Numbered from the stretch's first letter, positions 35,379-44,263 are shown. The stretch: DNA of 64,000 nucleotides from an uncultured Actinomycetes bacterium (GCA_937863385.1 CALMBW010000008.1:33341-97340); one strand, 5' to 3'. A program made the numbers and translations. Notes: generated from the sequence alone by a model not told the origin.

Positions 35379-36064
35379 CGATGCAGCAGCTACAAGCCAA
35401 CCTCGCGGAGGTCGATAGACGTATCCGGGTTGCCGCAGACGAAGCCGGGCGTGACCGCAACGATGTAACGCTGGTCGCGGTAACGAAAACCTTCCCCATC
35501 GAGATCTTGCAGCTCGCGCTGGACGCCGGTCTGTCGCATCTAGGAGAGAACCGCGCTCAAGAGCTGAAAGAGAAAGCCTCGGTGTTGGGGAGAACGCCGA
35601 GGTGGCACTTCATCGGCAATCTTCAAACCAACAAGGTGCGAAACGTCGTTGGGGTCGCCGAGATGGTGCATTCGGTTGACCGGTTCGGACTGGCTGAGGC
35701 GATCGATCGGCGTGCGGCCGCGCTCGGGATCGTGCAAGACGTGCTGCTCGAAGTGAATGTATCCATGGAGCCTTCGAAACACGGTGTCGAACCGGGAGGC
35801 GCGCTCCACCTCGCTCGCGAGATCGCAGGATTGGGGTCGGTCAGGCTCAAGGGGGTGATGACGATGGCTCCGAGGAGCGATGATCCTGAATCATCCCGGC
35901 CCTATTTCGCCGAGTTGCGGGAACTATCCGAGCGACTGAGATCCGACTTCCCCGGCGCCACGGTCCTCTCGATGGGGATGACCGACGATTATCCGGTCGC
36001 CGTAGCGGAAGGTTCCACCCACGTAAGGGTCGGAAGAGCGCTTTTCGGCTCTCGCGTCCGATAA
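35369..36064 (+). CDS. PLP homeostasis protein YggS/YlmE
   Basis: The 231-residue protein is a single-domain alanine-racemase-like barrel with the PLP lysine at residue 40 in LVAVTKTFP. HLGENRAQEL, WHFIGNLQTNK and LSMGMTDDYPVAV also match the family. It helps control free pyridoxal phosphate. GTG 35369 overlaps the pgeF end by 10 bp; ATG 35381 is an alternative start. It lies between ftsZ and sepF as in Gram-positive division clusters. Confidence 0.92.
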   Translation: MAVTMQQLQANLAEVDRRIRVAADEAGRDRNDVTLVAVTKTFPIEILQLALDAGLSHLGENRAQELKEKASVLGRTPRWHFIGNLQTNKVRNVVGVAEMVHSVDRFGLAEAIDRRAAALGIVQDVLLEVNVSMEPSKHGVEPGGALHLAREIAGLGSVRLKGVMTMAPRSDDPESSRPYFAELRELSERLRSDFPGATVLSMGMTDDYPVAVAEGSTHVRVGRALFGSRVR

Positions 36065-36089
36065 ACACGGCCTCGGCGCGCTCCCGGGA

Positions 36090-36101
36090 TATCCTGAGCA
36101 G
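36090..36101 (+). promoter_or_regulatory. -10 box of sepF
   Basis: TATCCT (36090-36095) followed by GAGCAG and the sepF ATG. With no Shine-Dalgarno the mRNA should start at or very near the ATG. Confidence 0.45.
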
Positions 36102-36611
36102 ATGGCAGGAATGTGGAGACGAACCCTCATGTATCTCGGCCTCGTCGAAGACGACGAGTACGACGACTACGACGACTACCAAGATCTAGCGGAACCAGAG
36201 CCAGAACCGCAGGCCCGGCGGAGCTCGTTGCGCAGGGTCGAAGAGCCGCGCTCGCGGCGCTCCAAGCGCCACGAGGACTGGGACAGGCATGACGCGGTGA
36301 TCCGCCCGCTGCCCGACGCCCGCCCGAAGGCAAGCGTCTACTGGCTGAACCCAACCAACTATGGGGCTCACGCCCAGGAGTTGGGCGACCGCTTCCGGGC
36401 CGGCAGCATCGTGTTCCTCAACCTGCAGCAGGCCGCCGAGCCAACCAAGGGCCGCCTCAAGAACTTCGCCAGTGGACTGGTCTACGGTCTCGAAGGCAAA
36501 TGGCAAGAGGTCGGCCAAGACATCTTCTTGCTCACCCCCAAAGGTGTCGACGTGACGGGGGAGGAGCAGCGCAAGCTGCTCGAAGAGCAGGGCATCTTCC
36601 ATCAGGCCTAA
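36102..36611 (+). CDS. sepF: Cell division protein SepF
   Basis: The 169-residue protein starts with an amphipathic membrane-binding helix (WRRTLMYLGLV), followed by an acidic Tyr/Asp-rich linker. The SepF domain (PKASVYWLNPTNYGAHAQEL onward, from residue 75) includes GRLKNFASGLVYGLEG and DIFLLTP. SepF anchors FtsZ through its C-terminal peptide, replacing FtsA. It is likely leaderless (see the -10 box). Confidence 0.93.
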   Translation: MAGMWRRTLMYLGLVEDDEYDDYDDYQDLAEPEPEPQARRSSLRRVEEPRSRRSKRHEDWDRHDAVIRPLPDARPKASVYWLNPTNYGAHAQELGDRFRAGSIVFLNLQQAAEPTKGRLKNFASGLVYGLEGKWQEVGQDIFLLTPKGVDVTGEEQRKLLEEQGIFHQA

Positions 36612-36627
36612 AGGGATATAGCCCCGC

Positions 36628-36888
36628 ATGGCATACGAGATCCTCTGCTACGCCCTTCAGGCGTACTTCTTCGTTCTGATCGCGCGGATCCTCCTCAGCT
36701 ACGTGACCATGGTGTGGTCCCCGCCACCGAGCCTCACGCCCGTCATCCGCGTGGTCTACGACCTGACCGAACCGGTGATGTCGTTCTTCCGCCGGTTCAT
36801 CCCACCGATCGGCATGATCGATATCTCGCCGATCTTCATCTTCATCATCCTGAGTATCTTGACGAACGCTGTTTGCCAGCAGGCATGA
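36628..36888 (+). CDS. YggT family membrane protein
   Basis: The 86-residue protein has two membrane helices and the YggT pattern (FVLIARILLSYV, then VVYDLTEPVMSFFRRFIPPIGMIDISPI). The family is found between sepF and divIVA and is linked to division or osmotic homeostasis. AAAGGGA precedes it at about 12 nt. Confidence 0.88.
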   Translation: MAYEILCYALQAYFFVLIARILLSYVTMVWSPPPSLTPVIRVVYDLTEPVMSFFRRFIPPIGMIDISPIFIFIILSILTNAVCQQA

Positions 36889-36912
36889 CCCGGTTGTGCG
36901 CCTTGACTCTGC

Positions 36913-36924
36913 GATACTGAACGC
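36913..36924 (+). promoter_or_regulatory. -10 box of divIVA
   Basis: GATACT (36913-36918) lies 6 nt before the ATG with no ribosome site. It resembles the TANNNT boxes at other [16 protein letters not shown] except for its first base. Confidence 0.35.
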
Positions 36925-37611
36925 ATGGAGCTAGACGCGCGCTCGATCCACACCAAGCAGTTCCACGATGCTTGGCGCGGTTACAACCAAGAAGAAGTTG
37001 ATGATTTCCTGGACCGGGTGGCCGAGGCCCTGGAGCGGGTCCAGCGTGAGAACGCCCAGTTGAACGAACGTATCGATGAGCTCGAGGGACTGGTGGCGCA
37101 GGCCCGCGACGCCGAAGAGGTTCTCAAGAAGACCCTGGTCAACGCGCAACGAGCTGCAGAGGAAGCCATCGAGACCGCCCGTTCGAAAGCCGAGAAGATG
37201 ATCGCAGAAGCGGAATCTCGTGCCCGCCGCCAGAACGAGGAAGCCGGCAGACGCAGCGAGCAGGCCGAGAGGGAGCACGCTCAGATGAAGCGCGAGCTGG
37301 ACGCTTCTATCAACCGTCTTCGCGCCACGGAGTCAGATCTGAGAGCGAAACTGAAGAGCTTCCTGCAGGAGCAGTTGCGAGCCGTAGAGAAGCTGGACCA
37401 GATGCCCGAGCGCGCTCAACCCGCTGCGCCACCGGTGAGAAGCGCGGTGTCGGAGCGCACCGGATCATTGCCCTCTCAGACGAGTCGAGCGGACACTCAA
37501 CGCACCGAGCAGCCTCCACTGCGAGCAACCCCGTCGCGGGGCAGCGAGGTCGGTTCTCCGGACTCCTCCGAGGTGCGTTCGTTCCCCTGGAAGCAGAGAG
37601 GTGGCCGGTGA
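36925..37611 (+). CDS. divIVA: Polar growth and septum protein DivIVA (Wag31-like)
   Basis: The 228-residue protein has the DivIVA N-terminal membrane-curvature domain (RSIHTKQFHDAWRGYNQEEVDDFLDRV). A long coiled coil (about residues 30-150) follows, then a Ser/Thr/Pro-rich tail. DivIVA marks cell poles and septa and recruits cell-wall machinery. The following small membrane gene overlaps its stop by 4 bp. Confidence 0.93.
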   Translation: MELDARSIHTKQFHDAWRGYNQEEVDDFLDRVAEALERVQRENAQLNERIDELEGLVAQARDAEEVLKKTLVNAQRAAEEAIETARSKAEKMIAEAESRARRQNEEAGRRSEQAEREHAQMKRELDASINRLRATESDLRAKLKSFLQEQLRAVEKLDQMPERAQPAAPPVRSAVSERTGSLPSQTSRADTQRTEQPPLRATPSRGSEVGSPDSSEVRSFPWKQRGGR

Positions 37612-37808
37612 CCTACCTCATAGGTGCTTCGATATTCCTGATCCTCGCCTCGGCGGTTTCCTTGGTGATGGGCTGGGTCGGAGCGAACGAGAACCTCATC
37701 TGGTTCTCGATCTTGGCCAGTGTCGTTTCGGCCGTATGTCTGGCGCTTGCTTACTTCCGCAGCCGACATCCTCGAGGGACCGTCACCCCGCCGCCCTCCA
37801 AGAAGTAG
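37608..37808 (+). CDS. Small two-helix membrane protein coupled to divIVA
   Basis: A 66-residue protein with two hydrophobic helices (about residues 2-22 and 30-49) and a basic, Pro-rich tail. GTG 37608 overlaps the divIVA stop (GTGA), so it is translated together with divIVA. No named family recognised. Confidence 0.75.
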   Translation: MTYLIGASIFLILASAVSLVMGWVGANENLIWFSILASVVSAVCLALAYFRSRHPRGTVTPPPSKK

Positions 37809-37868
37809 GGCGCCAACTTCCGCAACTACTTATGGCAGAGGGGCCGTGTCTGCCAGCACACTTGAACC

Positions 37869-38252
37869 ATGGATGCAGAGCGGGGCGATCAGGACAAGAA
37901 AGAGGGACTGCGGGTGTTGGTCGTCGATGACGACTCCTCGATCCTTGCGATGCTGCGGATCGCGCTCACCCTGGAGGATCGGGTTCGGGAGGTGCGCGAG
38001 GCCTGTGATGGGGTCCAAGCGGTCGAACAGTGCTCGGACTTCGCCCCCGACGTCGTCTTCATGGACTACTGGATGCCCAACATGGATGGGGCAACGGCGG
38101 CAGGGCGCGTTCGCACCATGCATCCGGACGCTCGCATCATCGCCTTCTCCGGGGTACTCGAAGACAAGCCGGAGTGGGCCGACCAGGTCATCGTCAAGGG
38201 CGACATGCCCGATATCGAGATCGTCCTGGACGAGGTCTGCCACACGTCCTGA
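37869..38252 (+). CDS. Stand-alone response regulator receiver domain
   Basis: The 127-residue CheY-like protein has the acidic pocket VVDDDSS (residues 18-24), phospho-acceptor Asp66 in VVFMDYWMPNMDG, and Lys110 in VIVKGD. No output domain is present and no histidine kinase is nearby. It probably acts by protein contact or is a phosphate relay. No ribosome site is visible. Confidence 0.9.
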   Translation: MDAERGDQDKKEGLRVLVVDDDSSILAMLRIALTLEDRVREVREACDGVQAVEQCSDFAPDVVFMDYWMPNMDGATAAGRVRTMHPDARIIAFSGVLEDKPEWADQVIVKGDMPDIEIVLDEVCHTS

Positions 38253-38254
38253 AA

Positions 38255-38274
38255 GAACCCTAGCAAGGGGGTTC
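38255..38274. terminator. Bidirectional terminator between the receiver gene and ileS
   Basis: GAACCC (38255-38260) pairs with GGGTTC (38269-38274). It lies between converging genes and overlaps the ileS stop codon, so it can serve both strands. Confidence 0.5.
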
Positions 38275-41200
38275 AGGCGCGGCGCAAGCCGATGACTACG
38301 CGGCCGTGATCGGTGTCGATGTGATCGGTCGAGGTGTCACCGAGGGGGTCTTCGCCGACGTGCGTAGTGCTGGCTAGAACCTCGCCGGCGATCCACTGCC
38401 AGTGAGAGCGCACCGCTTCCCCGGCCTCGGCGTCGTCCCAGGTGATCCATAGCTCGATCCTGTCTTCGACCGCGAGCCCGCTGGAGCGACGGAGGTCCTG
38501 GATCGCACGGATCGTTTCGCGAGCGGTTCCTTCTGCACGCAGCTCGTCGGTGATGTCGAGATCGAGCGCGACGCCGTACGCGCCCTCGCGTGCCAGTGAG
38601 AAACCGGCTCGCCCCTCGATGCGCACGTCGAGGTCGCCGGCGGTCAAGGTTTCGGATGCGCCATCGACTTCGACGGTCACGCTTCCGGCGTTGTCGAGTT
38701 GGTCCACGAGTGCCTCGGGATCGGCAGAGGCAATGGCTTGAGCCACCGAGCGCATCCGGGAGCCGAATCGGGGGCCGAGCGTCTTGAAATTGGGTTTGAC
38801 GGTGTACGTAACGAGCTCGCCGATGCCCGTCATCGGTTCGACCGACTTCACGTTCAGCTCATCAGCGACGAGGGCTTCGAGTCCGGCCACCAGTCCTGCT
38901 TCCGCGGGAGGGATGACCACCAAAGCCCGCTGAAGCGGTTGGCGAACCTTCACCTTCGCATCGGTCCGCGCAGCCCTCCCAAGGCCCACCAGACTCCGAA
39001 CCAGCCGCATCCTCTGCCGTAGCTCGTCGTCCCTGCGGTCGTCGGATGCAACGGGCCAGTCGCTTAGGTGAACAGAATCCGGAGCTTCGGATACCGGTCT
39101 CATCAGGTTCATGTAGATCTCGTCGGTCACGAAGGGTGTGAACGGCGCGCTCAGTTGCGACAACGTGACGAGGCACTCCCACAGGGTCTGGAACGCACAC
39201 TGCGTGTCTCGATCTTCGCCGCTTCGCCAGAAACGACGCCGGGACCGGCGGACGTACCAATTCGATAGGTCGTCAACGAAGCGGTCCAGACGTTTGCCGC
39301 CGGTCGTGGCATCGAAGTCCTCGAGAGCCTCGGTGACGACGCGGATGGTGTCGTCCAGTTCGGCTGCGATCCAACGATCCATCTCGGGGCGTTCGGCGAT
39401 CGGGATGTCTTGCGCGGTGGGATCGAAGCCTTCCAACGACGCATAGGTGACCCAGAAGGAGTAGGTGTTCCACAGGGTCAAGAGGTACTTCCTTAGCGAT
39501 TCCTCGATGATCGAGACCGAAACTCGGCGGGCACTCCAAGGTGAGCCTCCCGAAAGCATCAGCCATCTGAGGGCATCGGCGCCTTGCTCGTTGCAGACCG
39601 CCCACGGATCGATCACATTGCCGAGGGACTTGCTCATCTTGCGCCCGTCCTCGTCGACGATGTGTCCGAGGCAAACCACGTTGTTGTACGACGAGCGTCC
39701 GGTCACGAGGGTGGACACCGCCAGCAACGAATAGAACCAACCCCGGGTCTGGTCGATGGCTTCGGAGATGAAGTCGGCCGGGAAACGCTTGTCGAAGAGG
39801 CCGGTGTTCTCGAACGGATAGTGCCACTGACCGAACGGCATGGATCCCGAGTCGAACCAGGTGTCGATCACGAACGGCACGCGCTGGGCGGTGGCCGTGC
39901 ATCGAGGACAGTCGATCTTGATCTCGTCTACGTAGGGACGATGGGGGTCTAGCCCCGACACGTCTTGGCCAGACAGATCACTTAGCTCCGCGAACGACCC
40001 GACGCACGTGTGGTGACCTTGCTCGCAGCGCCAGATGGGGAGTGGCGTCCCCCAGTAGCGGTCGCGCGACAGTGACCAGTCGACATTGTTCGCAAGCCAG
40101 TCGCCGAATCGGCCGTATTTGATCGTCGGGGGCTGCCAGTTCACGGCTTCGTTACTCGCCTGCAACTGGTCGCGGATCTGCGATGTGCGCACGTACCAAT
40201 CCTTGCGGGGGTAGTAGAGCAATGCTGTATGGCATCGCCAGCAGTGCGGGTACGAGTGGAGATAGTCCTCGACCTTGAACATGAGACCGCGGCTCTGCAG
40301 ATCCTCGACGATCTTGCGATCGGCATCTTTCACCCACATGCCGGCGAACGGATCCACGGTGGCCTTGCCGGAGGCGTCGACGGTTGAAGTGATCTCGAGG
40401 TTCTGCCCTCTGATCAAGGTCATGTCGTCGACCCCGTAGGGGGCGATGTGGACCAGCCCAGAACCGTCCGTGGTCGTTACGAAATCTCCGGCCAGGACGA
40501 TGTGGGCGCCCTCTGCTGCGGGCACGTATCCGAACGGTGGCGTGTAAGAGCGGCCGATCAGATCTTTGCCGGGGAAGCGATCGATGACCTCGATGTCTTC
40601 TCCCAAGACCTTCTCGGTCAGGGCGGACGCAAGGATCAGGAACTTCCCGGGTAGCTGAGGATCGGCCACTTTGGAGTACTCGATGTCCTCACCGGCTGCC
40701 GCGAGAGTGTTGCTCAACAGGGTCCACGGAGTTGTGGTCCACACCAACAGAGCCACATCCGGCTCGTCGGCAAGAGGGAAGCGCACGTAGATCGAAGGAT
40801 CGTGCACGTCTTTGTAGGCACCGGGTTGTGCCAGCTCGTGGCTCGACAGAGCGGTTCCGCAACGCGGGCAGTAGGGGACCACCTTGAAGTCCTCTTCAAG
40901 AAGGCCCTTGTCCCAGATCGACTTGAGGATCCACCAGACCGACTCCACAAACTCGGGGGACATCGTCCAGTAGGCATCCTCCAGGTCGATCCAGAAGCCG
41001 ATCCGTTCGGTCAGCTTGTCCCAGTCCCCGACATAACGCTGAACCGACTCCCGGCATCGCTTCACGAATTCCTCGATGCCCCATTCCTCTTCGATCTGGC
41101 GTTTCTCGGTGATGCCGAGCTCCTTCTCGACCTCGATCTCCACGGGGAGGCCATGGCAGTCCCAACCTGCCTTGCGGAAGACGTAGCGTCCCCGCATCGC

Positions 41201-41431
41201 CTGGAAACGACAGAAGAAGTCCTTGAAGGTTCGAGCCTCGACGTGGTGCAGCCCGGGACGGCCGTTCGCCGTGGGGGGCCCCTCGTAGAAGACCCATTCC
41301 GCATCGCCCTCACGCTGCTCCAAGGAGCGCTCGAAGATGCGCTCGTCGCGCCAGCGCTCGATCAGGGCCTCTTCCAGCGCGGGGAAAGAGACCTTCGCGT
41401 CGACCGGCGTGTATATAGAGCGTTCGGACAT
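38273..41431 (-). CDS. ileS: Isoleucyl-tRNA synthetase, type 2, with GXHH signature
   Basis: The 1052-residue class I synthetase has the length and C-terminal design of type 2 (IleRS2) enzymes. The HIGH motif is replaced by Gly60-Leu61-His62-His63 (in GRPGLHHVEARTF). KMSKS is intact near residue 598 (DGRKMSKSLGN). Cysteine knuckles are CPRCGTALSSHE, CWRC, CEQGHHTC and CPRC. The editing domain begins near residue 190. The ATG is 7 nt after a TACCCT box and has no ribosome site. The GXHH variant is known from a subgroup of IleRS2 with extreme mupirocin resistance. Confidence 0.95.
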   Translation of the reverse strand: MSERSIYTPVDAKVSFPALEEALIERWRDERIFERSLEQREGDAEWVFYEGPPTANGRPGLHHVEARTFKDFFCRFQAMRGRYVFRKAGWDCHGLPVEIEVEKELGITEKRQIEEEWGIEEFVKRCRESVQRYVGDWDKLTERIGFWIDLEDAYWTMSPEFVESVWWILKSIWDKGLLEEDFKVVPYCPRCGTALSSHELAQPGAYKDVHDPSIYVRFPLADEPDVALLVWTTTPWTLLSNTLAAAGEDIEYSKVADPQLPGKFLILASALTEKVLGEDIEVIDRFPGKDLIGRSYTPPFGYVPAAEGAHIVLAGDFVTTTDGSGLVHIAPYGVDDMTLIRGQNLEITSTVDASGKATVDPFAGMWVKDADRKIVEDLQSRGLMFKVEDYLHSYPHCWRCHTALLYYPRKDWYVRTSQIRDQLQASNEAVNWQPPTIKYGRFGDWLANNVDWSLSRDRYWGTPLPIWRCEQGHHTCVGSFAELSDLSGQDVSGLDPHRPYVDEIKIDCPRCTATAQRVPFVIDTWFDSGSMPFGQWHYPFENTGLFDKRFPADFISEAIDQTRGWFYSLLAVSTLVTGRSSYNNVVCLGHIVDEDGRKMSKSLGNVIDPWAVCNEQGADALRWLMLSGGSPWSARRVSVSIIEESLRKYLLTLWNTYSFWVTYASLEGFDPTAQDIPIAERPEMDRWIAAELDDTIRVVTEALEDFDATTGGKRLDRFVDDLSNWYVRRSRRRFWRSGEDRDTQCAFQTLWECLVTLSQLSAPFTPFVTDEIYMNLMRPVSEAPDSVHLSDWPVASDDRRDDELRQRMRLVRSLVGLGRAARTDAKVKVRQPLQRALVVIPPAEAGLVAGLEALVADELNVKSVEPMTGIGELVTYTVKPNFKTLGPRFGSRMRSVAQAIASADPEALVDQLDNAGSVTVEVDGASETLTAGDLDVRIEGRAGFSLAREGAYGVALDLDITDELRAEGTARETIRAIQDLRRSSGLAVEDRIELWITWDDAEAGEAVRSHWQWIAGEVLASTTHVGEDPLGDTSTDHIDTDHGRVVIGLRRA

Positions 41432-41438
41432 GGGCCCA

Positions 41439-41444
41439 AGGGTA
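41439..41444 (-). promoter_or_regulatory. -10 box of ileS
   Basis: TACCCT on the minus strand, 7 nt before the ileS ATG, without a Shine-Dalgarno. It suggests a leaderless mRNA, so no T-box leader is present. Confidence 0.45.
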
Positions 41445-41523
41445 ACGGCCGGGCTTTCGTTGCGGTCCCAAGCCGCTAGGGCCCGCTCGGGGGCCGATGG
41501 AGGCCGGCAGGGTGCCCATGTGC

Positions 41524-41538
41524 TATCGTCCCGGCCCC
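41524..41538 (+). promoter_or_regulatory. -10 box of the DksA-like gene
   Basis: TATCGT (41524-41529) followed by 9 nt and ATG. No ribosome site lies in between. Confidence 0.4.
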
Positions 41539-42582
41539 ATGAGCCCGGCTAAACAGATAGCCCGGTTGGCACGGCGGCTAGGCGCCGCGGTTTCGAGTGG
41601 GGGGTCCGAGATGGCCACGAAGAAGACGAGCACCAGCAAGGCGACGGGCAAGGGCTCCGCGTCGGCCCGCAAGACCACCCCGAAGAAGACCGCGGTCAGC
41701 AAGTCCACCGCTGCGCGTAAGCCGGCCGCCAAGAAGACTGCGTCCAGAAAGACGACCGCCAAGAAGACCGCGTCCAAGAAGACCGCGTCCAAGAAGACCA
41801 CCGCCAGAAAGACTGCGGCCAGAAAGACGGCCGCCAAGAAGACCACCGCCAGAAAGACTGCGGCCAGAAAGACGACCGCCAAGAAGACCGCGTCCAAGAA
41901 GACCACCGCCAGAAAGACTGCGGCCAGAAAGACTGTGTCCAAGAAGACCACGTCGAGAAAGCCTGTGGCGAAGAAGACCACCGCCAAGAAGACCACTGCC
42001 AAGAAGTCGGCGGTCAGCAAGCCCACTGCGGCGCGCAAGCCGGCCGCCAAGAAGGCCACGGCGATGGCTTCAGCGGATAAAGCCGAACAGGCAAAGTCGG
42101 CAACACCTCGCAAGACTGCAACGGTGAAGGTTCCGCCCTTGCGCAAGCCACTGATCGCACGGCCCCCGGAACCTCCTCGCACCCCTTCAAGGCCCGCTCG
42201 CCCCGTGAAACTGGACAAGGCGCAGCTGAAGAAGATCAAGGATCAGCTGACCCAAGAACGCAGCGAGCTCGAACAGCGATTGATCGAGTTGCAGCAAGAC
42301 TCCTTCAACGCAAGCCAGTCGGACATGACCGGAGAAGCCGGTTTCAACGAGGATCCCGCCGATGCCGGAACGGCAACGTTCGATCGTGAGCGCGATCTGT
42401 CGATACGCAACAATGTCTTGGACCTGATCGATCAGGTAACGCGAGCCTTGAACCGGATCGATGAGGGTCTCTACGGAACCTGCGAGAACTGCGGCAATCC
42501 CATCGACGCGGCCCGGCTACGCGCGTTCCCACGGGTGTTGCTCTGCCTGGATTGCAAACGACGCGAAGAGCGGACGCGCTGA
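41539..42582 (+). CDS. DksA/TraR zinc-finger protein with histone-H1-like Lys/Ala/Thr tail
   Basis: A 347-residue protein in three parts. After about 25 residues, a Lys-Thr-Ala tail of about 150 residues repeats AKKT-, SKKT- and ARKT-like units, as in histone H1-like bacterial proteins. Then comes a Pro-rich linker. The C-terminus is a DksA/TraR domain with a coiled coil (LDKAQLKKIKDQLTQERSEL) and the zinc finger CENC-x17-CLDC. ATG 41539 is 9 nt after TATCGT and may be leaderless; ATG 41611 is an alternative. DksA-type proteins act on RNA polymerase, and the basic tail should bind nucleic acid. Confidence 0.85.
   Translation: MSPAKQIARLARRLGAAVSSGGSEMATKKTSTSKATGKGSASARKTTPKKTAVSKSTAARKPAAKKTASRKTTAKKTASKKTASKKTTARKTAARKTAAKKTTARKTAARKTTAKKTASKKTTARKTAARKTVSKKTTSRKPVAKKTTAKKTTAKKSAVSKPTAARKPAAKKATAMASADKAEQAKSATPRKTATVKVPPLRKPLIARPPEPPRTPSRPARPVKLDKAQLKKIKDQLTQERSELEQRLIELQQDSFNASQSDMTGEAGFNEDPADAGTATFDRERDLSIRNNVLDLIDQVTRALNRIDEGLYGTCENCGNPIDAARLRAFPRVLLCLDCKRREERTR
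41629..42060 (+). repeat. Low-complexity coding repeats for the Lys/Ala/Thr tail
   Basis: Units of 12-15 bp such as AAGAAGACC, GCCAGAAAGACT and GCGTCC recur dozens of times in imperfect order. The region is prone to length change, so tail length may differ among strains. It also creates long artificial open frames on the other strand. Confidence 0.85.
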
Positions 42583-42605
42583 CACCTCCACCCCTCGTGA
42601 CGCGC

Positions 42606-43058
42606 ATGTATATGCGGTTGCTGCTGACTGCCGCCGCCGCCTTAGCTGTAGACCAGGTAACCAAGTCTCTTGCCCTAGCGAATCTACAGACGCCCAAAGA
42701 CCTGATCGAGGGCGTGCTTACTTTGAGGCTCGCGTACAACTCAGGGGGCGCTTTCGGTCTCCTGCAGGGACTCCCGATGTTCTTCGGGATCGCAACCTTG
42801 GTCGCCGTTGCCGCGATCCTCATCTGGGTGCGCAAGGCGGAGGAACCTCGCTGGATGGTGCCGCTGGGCCTCGTCCTCGGAGGTGGTCTCGGAAACGTCA
42901 CCGACCGGTTGCTCCGGGACACGGAGGGCGGGGTGGTTGACTTCATCGACTTCCACGTGTGGCCGGTGTTCAACATGGCCGACGTGAGCATCGTGGTTGG
43001 AGTGGGCTTGATCCTGATCATGAGTGCTCGCTCGGACCGTGACGACGCGCGGGGCTGA
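42606..43058 (+). CDS. lspA: Lipoprotein signal peptidase LspA
   Basis: The 150-residue, four-helix membrane protease has the family motifs DQVTK, YNSGGAFG, GNVTDRLLR and the second catalytic aspartate in FNMADVSI. It cleaves prolipoproteins at the lipobox cysteine, and several such lipoproteins are encoded in this window. ATG 42606 is chosen; GTG 42597 would add three residues. Neither has a good ribosome site. Confidence 0.92.
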   Translation: MYMRLLLTAAAALAVDQVTKSLALANLQTPKDLIEGVLTLRLAYNSGGAFGLLQGLPMFFGIATLVAVAAILIWVRKAEEPRWMVPLGLVLGGGLGNVTDRLLRDTEGGVVDFIDFHVWPVFNMADVSIVVGVGLILIMSARSDRDDARG

Positions 43059-43993
43059 TGGAGGGTTTCGGGTTCGCCGCGGCACCGGGTGATGAAGGCG
43101 AGCGTCTGGATGTTGTCGTTGCGAGGCACACTGGTGCCGCACGCGCAGTGGTGGCGGCGGGGATAAAGAGCGGCGCGATAAGGCTTAACGGCCGGACCTC
43201 CAAACCCTCACATCGCGTCGGGCCCGACGACCGAGTCGAGGGCCAGATCGAACAGATCGAGCCGACACTTCCGCAAGCAGAAGCTATCGATGTCGAAGTG
43301 AGGTACTCGGACGATCGTGTTCTCGTGGTTGCCAAGCCGGCCGGACTGGTCACCCATCCGGGGTCGGGCAATCCGACCGGCACCCTGGTCAATGCGCTGT
43401 TGGCGATGGGGATCCCTCTCTCGCAGGTGGACCCTCACCGGCCCGGCATCGTTCATCGTCTCGATAAGGACACCTCCGGCCTGCTGCTTGTGGCCAAGGA
43501 CGACGAAGCGCACCTGAAGCTGCAATCGCACCTTAGGGAGCGCAGGATCGAGAGGCGATACCTGGCCCTGGTCAGGGGAGTCATGGACGCTCCGTCCGGG
43601 GCGATCGAAGCTCCTATCGGACGCCACCCGACCCATCGGCGGAAGATGACGGTGACCCCCGAGGGGCGGGACTCCGTGACCCACTTCAAGGTCCTGGCAT
43701 CGAGCAAGGCGATGTCTTATCTGGAAGTCGACCTGGAATCGGGGCGGACGCACCAGATCAGGGTGCATCTCAGTCATATCCGCCATCCGGTGCTGGGTGA
43801 CGCCCTTTACGGGGGCCTTTCAGAGCTATCCCGGTCCTTGGGCCTGCAGCGGCCCTTCCTGCACGCCACGAGGCTCTCGTTCCCTCACCCCACCACCGGG
43901 GCACCGATCGAGGTCGTCGAGCCGCTGCCGCGAGATCTTCAGGAGGCTCTTCATGCTTCCGGGTTGCTAGAAGAAGACTCCACAGCCCTATAG
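43058..43993 (+). CDS. rluD: Ribosomal large-subunit pseudouridine synthase, RluD family
   Basis: The 311-residue enzyme has an N-terminal S4 RNA-binding domain (ERLDVVVARHTGAARAVV) and the RluA-family catalytic motif HRLDKDTSG at residues 133-141, with Asp136 as nucleophile. The SGRTHQIRVHLSHIRHPVLGD block follows. It starts at the ATG that overlaps the lspA stop. The exact uridine sites are assumed from homologs. Confidence 0.9.
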   Translation: MEGFGFAAAPGDEGERLDVVVARHTGAARAVVAAGIKSGAIRLNGRTSKPSHRVGPDDRVEGQIEQIEPTLPQAEAIDVEVRYSDDRVLVVAKPAGLVTHPGSGNPTGTLVNALLAMGIPLSQVDPHRPGIVHRLDKDTSGLLLVAKDDEAHLKLQSHLRERRIERRYLALVRGVMDAPSGAIEAPIGRHPTHRRKMTVTPEGRDSVTHFKVLASSKAMSYLEVDLESGRTHQIRVHLSHIRHPVLGDALYGGLSELSRSLGLQRPFLHATRLSFPHPTTGAPIEVVEPLPRDLQEALHASGLLEEDSTAL

Positions 43994-44263
43994 GGACCGT
44001 CCACAGGGACACCGCTGCGTCCACAGGCAACTCACAAGCTCGGCGTCTGGTCTTCAACAGGCGATATGACGCAGGCTGGCACTAGGCTTCGCGGGCGGCT
44101 CCGGACCAACTTTGCAGACCCGGGGTCCCCCGCGGCAGCCACTTGCGGGTCCTTGACAGGGGTCTTTGTGCAGGTCAGAGAACCGTGCTTGACGAGGGTC
44201 ATGTGGGGGCAGTTGGATGTGAATCACACCGTTGTTATTCGTCCCGGGGGTTGAACCGCAGAA
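43994..44263. other. Intergenic region before dnaE
   Basis: No supported gene is present. A 62-codon frame (44066-44254) has no ribosome site and no recognisable feature. TTGACG (44189-44194), 18 bp, TTGGAT (44213-44218) is a possible weak promoter for dnaE; TTGACA at 44153 has no partner -10. Confidence 0.4.

Noticed and set aside
41629..42060. Possible CRISPR array
   Set aside because: Repeats are short, in frame and encode Lys/Ala/Thr; there are no unique spacers.
41523..42239. Long hydrophobic minus-strand frame of repeated AVFLA units
   Set aside because: It is the mirror of the Lys/Ala/Thr repeat codons of the DksA-like gene, not a real membrane protein.
44066..44254. 62-codon plus-strand frame before dnaE
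   Set aside because: No ribosome site, no leaderless box and no recognisable feature.
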